Assembly: GCA_038321575.1 (NCBI GenBank)
Contig: JBBQFD010000026.1
Location: 1-9,369 of the forward strand
Origin: JBBQFD01 sp038321575
GTDB lineage: Bacteria; Bacillota_I; Bacilli_A; RF39; UBA660
Length of the DNA: 9,369 bases
Reading direction: 5' to 3'
Below the pieces are notes generated by a model. The model worked only from the letters and a program-made list of their open reading frames with translations, made no database searches and was not told where the DNA came from. Every line of letters starts with the position of its first letter. The stretch's first letter is position 1. Both the position numbers and the translations under genes were made by a program. This document shows positions 4,497 to 9,369 of the stretch, in pieces.

Positions 4497-5412
4497 GAAA
4501 TTTACAAAACTAATTATATTGTTATTTTTAGTAATTACTTTAACGGGTTGTACTGTTCAATTAAAAAATGACAAAAATGCTATTGTTATAAACAAAGAAA
4601 CCGGGCAAAGTTTAACAAAAAATATATTATGTCAACCAACAAATACTACAATAATTACAACGTATGCTACCAACAAAGTCGACATAACAAAATTACCTAA
4701 ATGTGTTGATATGCCAGTAGTTACAGGTAAATATGAAGATATTTGGACATCAATATTTGTTAAACCATTAGCATGGTTAATTATAAAAATAGGGGAGTTC
4801 ACCGGAAGTTATGGGTTTTCAATAATTGTAACTACCATAATAATTCGTTTATTAATGATTCCCGCAACTAAAAAATCTATATTACAATCAGAGAATATGA
4901 AAAAAGCAAAACCAGATTTAGCACGTCTTGAAGCAAAATATATAGACAAAAAAGATAAAGATGCAACTATGCAAAAAAGCCAAGAAATGATGCTAATTTA
5001 CAAGAAACATCAAATAAGTCCAGCTGCAGGCTGCTTATACTCATTATTACAAATTCCGTTATTCTTTGCATATTATGAAGCTATAGCAAGAATTCCTGTT
5101 ATATTTGAAGAAACATTTATTGGATTTCAATTAGGCACTAATCCAATGACGGCATTAGGTCGTGGTCATTATCAATACCTTATCTTTATTGTATTAATAG
5201 TAGCCGCCACATATTATTCATTTAAATTAAATGGCACCACCTCAATGAGTGCTGATCAAGAAAAACAAATGCAAACAATGATGAAATTCATGATCGCATT
5301 TATCTTTATAGCCTCATTAACATTACCAACAGGACTAGCAGTTTATTGGGTTACTAATAGTATATTTACAATAGCTCAAAATATGATAGTTAAAAGGAGC
5401 ATAAAAATATGA
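4489..5412 (+). CDS. yidC: Membrane protein insertase YidC (SpoIIIJ-type lipoprotein)
   Basis: A 307-residue insertase that helps membrane proteins enter and fold in the cytoplasmic membrane, alone or with Sec. A lipoprotein signal peptide ends in the lipobox LTGC, with Cys21 as the lipidated residue. The YidC core follows: membrane segments at roughly 87-105, 108-125, 183-203, 229-246 and 267-300. The conserved Arg120 lies in IIIRLLMIP and faces the substrate groove, and a charged cytoplasmic hairpin spans 128-178. GTG at 4480 is in frame, but AAAGGTG (4476-4482) is itself the ribosome-binding site for the ATG at 4489, 6 nt away. About 60 residues separate Cys21 from the first core segment, longer than I recall for B. 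subtilis SpoIIIJ, and this stretch has two more cysteines (48 and 72). It overlaps rnpA by 8 nt and jag by 4 nt (ATGA). Confidence 0.95.
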   Translation: MNKKFTKLIILLFLVITLTGCTVQLKNDKNAIVINKETGQSLTKNILCQPTNTTIITTYATNKVDITKLPKCVDMPVVTGKYEDIWTSIFVKPLAWLIIKIGEFTGSYGFSIIVTTIIIRLLMIPATKKSILQSENMKKAKPDLARLEAKYIDKKDKDATMQKSQEMMLIYKKHQISPAAGCLYSLLQIPLFFAYYEAIARIPVIFEETFIGFQLGTNPMTALGRGHYQYLIFIVLIVAATYYSFKLNGTTSMSADQEKQMQTMMKFMIAFIFIASLTLPTGLAVYWVTNSIFTIAQNMIVKRSIKI

Positions 5413-6026
5413 TAGAAGTATTTAAATTCGAAGGTAAAAGCAAAGATGATTTGCTAACAAAAATAACCACAGCAACATCGTGTTCCGCAGAAGAATTGTT
5501 TTTTAAAGAAAGCGAAAGTGAAGGCAAACTTTTTAAAACTAAAAAAGTTATTGTTGAAGTAGTAAAAAAGACTGATGTAATTGCTTTTATAAAAGATTAC
5601 ATCAATAAAACTTCAGCGTTAATGAATTTAGATATCAAAAGTGAAATAAACGAAAAAGAAGAAGTGATTAATGTTATTCTTGTTTCTGATAATAATCCTA
5701 TTTTAATAGGTAAAGATGGAAGAACCCTTAATTCAATTCAACTTTTATTACGTCAATCACTATCAATGCAAACCGGTATGAATATTAAGTTAAGTGTTGA
5801 TGCTTCAAATTATAAAGCTAAAAAGCTAAAAAATTTAGAATATGACATTAAGAGAATTGCGAATGAAGTATTAGATACTCATGTTTCTGTTAAACTAGAT
5901 TCAATGAACTCTTATGAAAGACGCTTTGTTCATAATCTTATCGGTGATTATCCTGAATTAAGTTCTGAAAGCGATGGAGAAGGTATGGACCGTCACATCA
6001 CAATCAGATACAAAGAAAAAGAATAA
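5409..6026 (+). CDS. jag: Jag/KhpB RNA-binding protein
   Basis: A 205-residue protein with three regions: a Jag N-terminal domain (about 1-52), a KH domain with the RNA-binding loop GKDG at 101-104, and a C-terminal R3H domain (Arg171 and His175 in YERRFVH). Jag/KhpB/EloR homologues pair with the small KH protein KhpA and influence cell elongation and division in streptococci. The gene is almost always next to yidC, as here. The ATG overlaps the yidC stop (ATGA) and has AGGAG 9 nt upstream. The gene ends the rnpA-yidC-jag operon with a terminator that overlaps its stop codon. Confidence 0.95.
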   Translation: MIEVFKFEGKSKDDLLTKITTATSCSAEELFFKESESEGKLFKTKKVIVEVVKKTDVIAFIKDYINKTSALMNLDIKSEINEKEEVINVILVSDNNPILIGKDGRTLNSIQLLLRQSLSMQTGMNIKLSVDASNYKAKKLKNLEYDIKRIANEVLDTHVSVKLDSMNSYERRFVHNLIGDYPELSSESDGEGMDRHITIRYKEKE

Positions 6027-6047
6027 AAGACTTAACAAGTCTTTTTT
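6025..6047 (+). terminator. Intrinsic terminator of the rnpA-yidC-jag operon
   Basis: Stem AAAAGACTT, loop AAC, AAGTCTTTT, ending in six T. It begins at the second base of the jag stop codon. Confidence 0.8.
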
Positions 6048-6048
6048 A

Positions 6049-6077
6049 TTGATTAAAACAAATAAATATTATAGAAT
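6049..6077 (+). promoter_or_regulatory. Putative mnmE promoter
   Basis: TTGATT (6049-6054), 17 bp, TAGAAT (6072-6077). It begins right after the jag terminator. The start is expected near 6084, about 30 nt before the mnmE ATG. Confidence 0.6.
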
Positions 6078-6113
6078 AAAGATGAATGGAATTCAAAGAC
6101 AAGAGGTGATTAC

Positions 6114-7469
6114 ATGAATGATACAATTGTTGCCATATCAACCGCGCTTGGAGTAGGGGCAATATCAATTGTTAGATTAAGTGGTGATCAAGCCATAAAC
6201 ATCGTCAACAGTGTTTTTAAAGGTAATAATTTAATGAATGTTGATAGTCATACCATTCATTATGGTTATATAATAAATGATAATCAAAGCATCGATGAAG
6301 TTTTAATATCAATTATGAGAGCTCCAAAAACATTCACAACTGAAGATATTGTAGAAATAAATTGTCACGGAGGCATTGCTACCACTAACAAAGTGTTGGA
6401 GCTAATTTTAACTAAAGGGGCGCGTTTAGCAGAACCAGGAGAATTTACTAAACGAGCATTCTTAAACGGGCGAATAGATCTTGTTGAAGCTGAAGGTGTT
6501 ATGGATTTAATAAATGCCAAAACAGAAAAAGCACGTAATTTAGCAATCAATCAAATAGATGGTAAAGTATCACTATTAATTAAAAATTTGCGTCGAGAAA
6601 TGATTGAAATTTTAGCTAACATTGAAGTAAATATTGATTATCCAGAATACGAAGACATCGCAATAGTTACCAATAATATATTAGTTGAAAAAATTAAAGC
6701 CATAAAATTACAAATAGAATCAATTATTAATGAGAGTAATAATGGTAAATTAATCAAAGAGGGAATATCAACAGCTATTATAGGTAGACCAAACGTAGGG
6801 AAAAGTAGTTTACTAAATAAATTAATTAATGAAGATAAGGCCATCGTTACTGATATAGCTGGAACTACCAGAGATATCGTTGAAGGTAAATTAATTATTG
6901 ATGGTATTATTTTTAATATTATTGATACTGCTGGAATCAGAAAAACCGAAGATAAAATAGAGGTATTAGGCGTAAATAAAAGCTTGGAATTAATTAAAAA
7001 CGCAGATTTGGTTTTATTTGTTGTTAATAATAATGAAATATTAACGGAAGAAGATAATTTAATACTAGAAAAACTAAAAACTAAAAATTATGTATTAATA
7101 ATCAATAAAGTCGATCTTGAGAATAAATTAAATTTAGACCAACTACCACTAGAGAATAGAGTATTAATGAGTATGGTTAACGATCAAGGAATCGAAGAAT
7201 TAAAGAGAGTTATAAAAAAAATATTTCAATTAGAAAAAATTGAAACAAGTGATTTTACATATATAACCAATGCTCGCAGTATTGCAATTTTGAAAAACTC
7301 ATTAGCAACTATAAATGATATTGAAGTAGGCATCGAAAACAAAATGCCAGTTGATATGATTGAAATAGATATCAAAAAAATATGGAATAACCTTGGTGAA
7401 ATTATCGGTGAAACATATCAAGAAGAATTAGTTGATCAATTATTTAGTCAATTTTGTTTAGGTAAATAA
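6114..7469 (+). CDS. mnmE: tRNA modification GTPase MnmE
   Basis: A 451-residue GTPase of the usual length. With MnmG it installs the carboxymethylaminomethyl group on wobble uridine 34 of certain tRNAs, using a folate-derived carbon. The N-terminal folate-binding domain (about 1-118) is followed by a helical domain. The inserted G domain carries GRPNVGKS (224-231), AGTTRD (249-254), DTAG (271-274) and NKVD (331-334). The C-terminal FCLGK (447-451) holds the conserved cysteine. GAGGTG lies 5 nt before the ATG. The gene has its own promoter and terminator and is followed by its partner mnmG. Confidence 0.97.
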   Translation: MNDTIVAISTALGVGAISIVRLSGDQAINIVNSVFKGNNLMNVDSHTIHYGYIINDNQSIDEVLISIMRAPKTFTTEDIVEINCHGGIATTNKVLELILTKGARLAEPGEFTKRAFLNGRIDLVEAEGVMDLINAKTEKARNLAINQIDGKVSLLIKNLRREMIEILANIEVNIDYPEYEDIAIVTNNILVEKIKAIKLQIESIINESNNGKLIKEGISTAIIGRPNVGKSSLLNKLINEDKAIVTDIAGTTRDIVEGKLIIDGIIFNIIDTAGIRKTEDKIEVLGVNKSLELIKNADLVLFVVNNNEILTEEDNLILEKLKTKNYVLIINKVDLENKLNLDQLPLENRVLMSMVNDQGIEELKRVIKKIFQLEKIETSDFTYITNARSIAILKNSLATINDIEVGIENKMPVDMIEIDIKKIWNNLGEIIGETYQEELVDQLFSQFCLGK

Positions 7470-7490
7470 GTAGTCATTAGACTACTTTTT
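7468..7490 (+). terminator. Intrinsic terminator of mnmE
   Basis: Stem AAGTAGTC, loop ATTA, GACTACTT, followed by TTTATT. It begins at the second base of the mnmE stop codon. The T-run is short, so leakage into mnmG is possible. Confidence 0.78.
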
Positions 7491-7494
7491 ATTA

Positions 7495-7515
7495 AGTTAT
7501 TGTTTTGTAATAACT
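7495..7515. repeat. Inverted repeat over the mnmG promoter
   Basis: AGTTATT, 7-nt centre, AATAACT: a perfect 7-bp repeat that spans the putative -35 at 7500-7505. It could be an operator or a chance AT-rich palindrome. Confidence 0.3.
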
Positions 7516-7528
7516 AATTTAGTATAAT
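7500..7528 (+). promoter_or_regulatory. Putative mnmG promoter
   Basis: TTGTTT (7500-7505), 17 bp, perfect TATAAT (7523-7528). The start is expected near 7535, close before the AGGAGGTG ribosome-binding site (7541-7548). Confidence 0.6.
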
Positions 7529-7552
7529 AATGATACAAAAAGGAGGTGTTTT

Positions 7553-9369
7553 ATGAACTATGAAATAATTGTTGTTGGTGGCGGTCATGCTGGTTGTGAA
7601 GCTGCTTTAGCGGCTGCACGCAAAGGACATAAAACCCTTCTTGTAACTGGTAACGTAAAAAACATTGCTGATATGCCATGTAACCCATCAATAGGTGGTA
7701 GTGCCAAAGGAATAGTTGTTCGTGAAATTGATGCTCTAGGCGGACAAATGGGTAAGACCGCAGATATTAGTCAAATTCAAATGAAGATGTTAAATAATAA
7801 AAAAGGTCCTGCTGTTCAAGCACTAAGAGCTCAAGCTGATAAAATAACCTATCCTAAAGAAATGATGAAAATATTGACTAATCAATCTAATTTAGAGATT
7901 CAAGAAGGAATGGTTGAAGATTTAATAGTTGAAGATAACAATATTAAAGGAATAATTTTAAAAAACGGCATAAAGATAAGCGGAGAAGCCGTTATTTTGA
8001 CAACTGGCACTTATTTAAAAGCAGATATAATGGTTGGAAACGCCCGTCGTCGTAGTGGACCACACGGCGAAGAACCAAGTAATTTTTTAAGTGATAATTT
8101 AAAGAGACTTGGTTTTAAGATTATTCGTTTAAAAACCGGCACGCCTCCAAGAATTGATAAAAGTAGTATTGATTTTACCCAAACGAAAATTGAAAACGGG
8201 GATACAACTCTATATACATTTAGTTTTGATAATCCACCCAACTATAAATATGAAGATCAAATTCCATGTCATTTAATTTATACGACCGATGAAACGCATC
8301 AAATAATTCGCGAACACTTAAATAAAGCAAGTATGTATGGTGGTCTTGATGATATAACTGGAGTCGGGCCAAGATATTGCCCATCGATTGAAGATAAAGT
8401 AGTTCGTTTTGCTGATAAAGAACGTCATCAATTGTTTTTAGAACCAGAAAGTAAATATTACGATGATATATACATTCAAGGTTTCTCAACCAGCATGCCC
8501 AACGAAATTCAAGAATTAATGGTTCATAGTTTACCAGGGTTAAAGAACGCTAAAATATTAAAATATGCTTATGCTATTGAGTATGATGCTATTTACCCAA
8601 CACAATTAAAACAAACCCTAGAAACCAAATTAATTAATAATTTATATACCGCAGGTCAAATAAATGGTACTAGCGGTTATGAAGAAGCTGCTTGCCAAGG
8701 ATTAATTGCCGGCGTTAATGCATCTTTAAAACTCGAAAATAAAGAACCACTAATTTTAAAGCGTAATGATGCTTATATTGGTGTTTTAATTGATGATTTA
8801 ATAACTAAAGGCATAAGAGATCCATATCGTCTACTAACATCCCGAGCAGAGTATCGTTTATTATTAAGACATGATAATGCTGATTTACGTCTACGTGAAT
8901 ATGGTTATCAAATAGGATTAATAAATCAACAACAATATGATATTCTTCTTAAAAAAAGAGAAGATATTAATAGTTTAAATAATTTATTAAAAGCAAATAA
9001 AGCAACAACCATTAAAGAAGTTAATGAATACCTAACCAGCATCGATTCAGCTATTTTAAAAGATGGTATAACACTATATGATCTTTTAAAAAGACCAGAA
9101 ATAACTATCGATAAATTACGTCATTTTATAGATATACCGTATAATCAAGAGATAATGGAACAAGTAGAAATAAATACTAAATATGCGGGTTATATTGTAA
9201 AAGCTACTAAAGAAGCTGAAAAAATGTTGGACTTAGAAGATAAATTTATTCCAGAAGAAATAGATTATTCAAAAATTCATAATCTAGCTAGCGAAGCTAA
9301 ACAAAAACTCAAAGAAATAAAGCCAACATCAATTGGACAAGCATTAAGAATTAGCGGCGTTAATCCCTC
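7553..9369 (+). CDS. mnmG: tRNA uridine-5-carboxymethylaminomethyl modification enzyme MnmG (GidA), C-terminus cut off
   Basis: 605 codons are present and open to the window edge; the family is about 620-630 residues, so only some 20-25 are missing. MnmG is the FAD- and NADH-using partner of MnmE. The FAD-binding VVGGGHAGCEA is at 7-17. Further family blocks are MPCNPSIGGSAKG (41-53), GTPPR (196-200), GPRYCPSIEDK (272-282), GQINGTSGYEEAA (368-380) and TSRAEYRLLLRHDNADLRL (429-447). The C-terminal IGQALRISGV is at 594-603. The ATG has AGGAGG 6 nt upstream. The frame shows no break. In B. subtilis the next genes would be rsmG and the parAB-like genes; they are outside the window. Confidence 0.97.
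   Translation, partial: MNYEIIVVGGGHAGCEAALAAARKGHKTLLVTGNVKNIADMPCNPSIGGSAKGIVVREIDALGGQMGKTADISQIQMKMLNNKKGPAVQALRAQADKITYPKEMMKILTNQSNLEIQEGMVEDLIVEDNNIKGIILKNGIKISGEAVILTTGTYLKADIMVGNARRRSGPHGEEPSNFLSDNLKRLGFKIIRLKTGTPPRIDKSSIDFTQTKIENGDTTLYTFSFDNPPNYKYEDQIPCHLIYTTDETHQIIREHLNKASMYGGLDDITGVGPRYCPSIEDKVVRFADKERHQLFLEPESKYYDDIYIQGFSTSMPNEIQELMVHSLPGLKNAKILKYAYAIEYDAIYPTQLKQTLETKLINNLYTAGQINGTSGYEEAACQGLIAGVNASLKLENKEPLILKRNDAYIGVLIDDLITKGIRDPYRLLTSRAEYRLLLRHDNADLRLREYGYQIGLINQQQYDILLKKREDINSLNNLLKANKATTIKEVNEYLTSIDSAILKDGITLYDLLKRPEITIDKLRHFIDIPYNQEIMEQVEINTKYAGYIVKATKEAEKMLDLEDKFIPEEIDYSKIHNLASEAKQKLKEIKPTSIGQALRISGVNP

Noticed and set aside
5410..5412. TGA as tryptophan (Mycoplasma-type code)
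   Set aside because: yidC ends at this TGA exactly at its ATGA overlap with jag, all tryptophans use TGG and no gene has an internal TGA. Because TAG follows at once, this stop alone is not decisive, but nothing supports recoding.
6365..6844. Minus-strand reading frames opposite mnmE
   Set aside because: Antisense shadows over conserved MnmE blocks; low-complexity translations resembling no family I know.
8011..8489. Two minus-strand reading frames opposite mnmG
   Set aside because: Antisense shadows; the plus-strand MnmG frame is continuous and conserved throughout.
1..9369. CRISPR arrays, insertion sequences, tRNA or rRNA genes, prophage genes
   Set aside because: No spaced direct-repeat array, transposase-like frame, tRNA-like fold or rRNA-like segment was seen on reading both strands.

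Overview
The window is the replication-origin neighbourhood of a low-GC Gram-positive bacterium. By eye it is roughly 30 % G+C. Gene order matches the classic Firmicutes origin: recF, dnaN and dnaA on the minus strand, then oriC, then rpmH, rnpA, yidC, jag, mnmE and mnmG on the plus strand. Tryptophan is encoded by TGG throughout, and no coding frame holds an internal TGA. This fits the standard bacterial code and gives no sign of the Mycoplasma/Spiroplasma code. A lipoprotein-type YidC (SpoIIIJ-like), a Jag protein and a ComK homologue place it in or near class Bacilli. An uncultured AT-rich gut lineage (RF39- or Erysipelotrichia-like) is my best guess, but that is inference.

Left arm, read right to left from the origin. 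dnaA (2266-3615) and dnaN (992-2113) are separated by a very AT-rich spacer with a DnaA-box-like site and nested inverted repeats, a plausible second unwinding or DnaA-control element. dnaN ends in a terminator that overlaps its stop codon. Next comes a 149-residue ComK-family competence regulator (418-867) with its own leader. It carries tandem 10-bp repeats upstream and its own terminator. The window ends in the first 91 codons of recF. ComK sits where yaaA (the S4-domain gene) normally lies, and no yaaA is visible.

Origin (about 3616-3904). There are two perfect DnaA boxes in opposite orientation, set within a 12-bp inverted repeat, and five one-mismatch boxes. One of these lies on the dnaA ribosome-binding site. 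Divergent promoters lead into dnaA and rpmH; the rpmH promoter is a perfect TTGACA-17-TATAAT.

Right arm. rpmH (L34) is followed by a hairpin terminator or attenuator. rnpA, yidC and jag overlap one another (8 and 4 nt) and form one operon ending in a terminator. mnmE and mnmG each have their own promoter, and mnmE has its own terminator. mnmG runs off the right edge. These genes cover RNase P, membrane-protein insertion, RNA binding linked to cell-envelope growth, and wobble-uridine tRNA modification.

Most of the window is housekeeping. The unusual part is the ComK locus: a short ComK lacking the C-terminal region that in Bacillus carries the MecA/ClpC degradation signal, placed between dnaN and recF beside the origin with repeat-rich upstream DNA. 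Lesser oddities are a 40-residue L34 missing about four internal residues and an extended two-cysteine extracytoplasmic segment in YidC.
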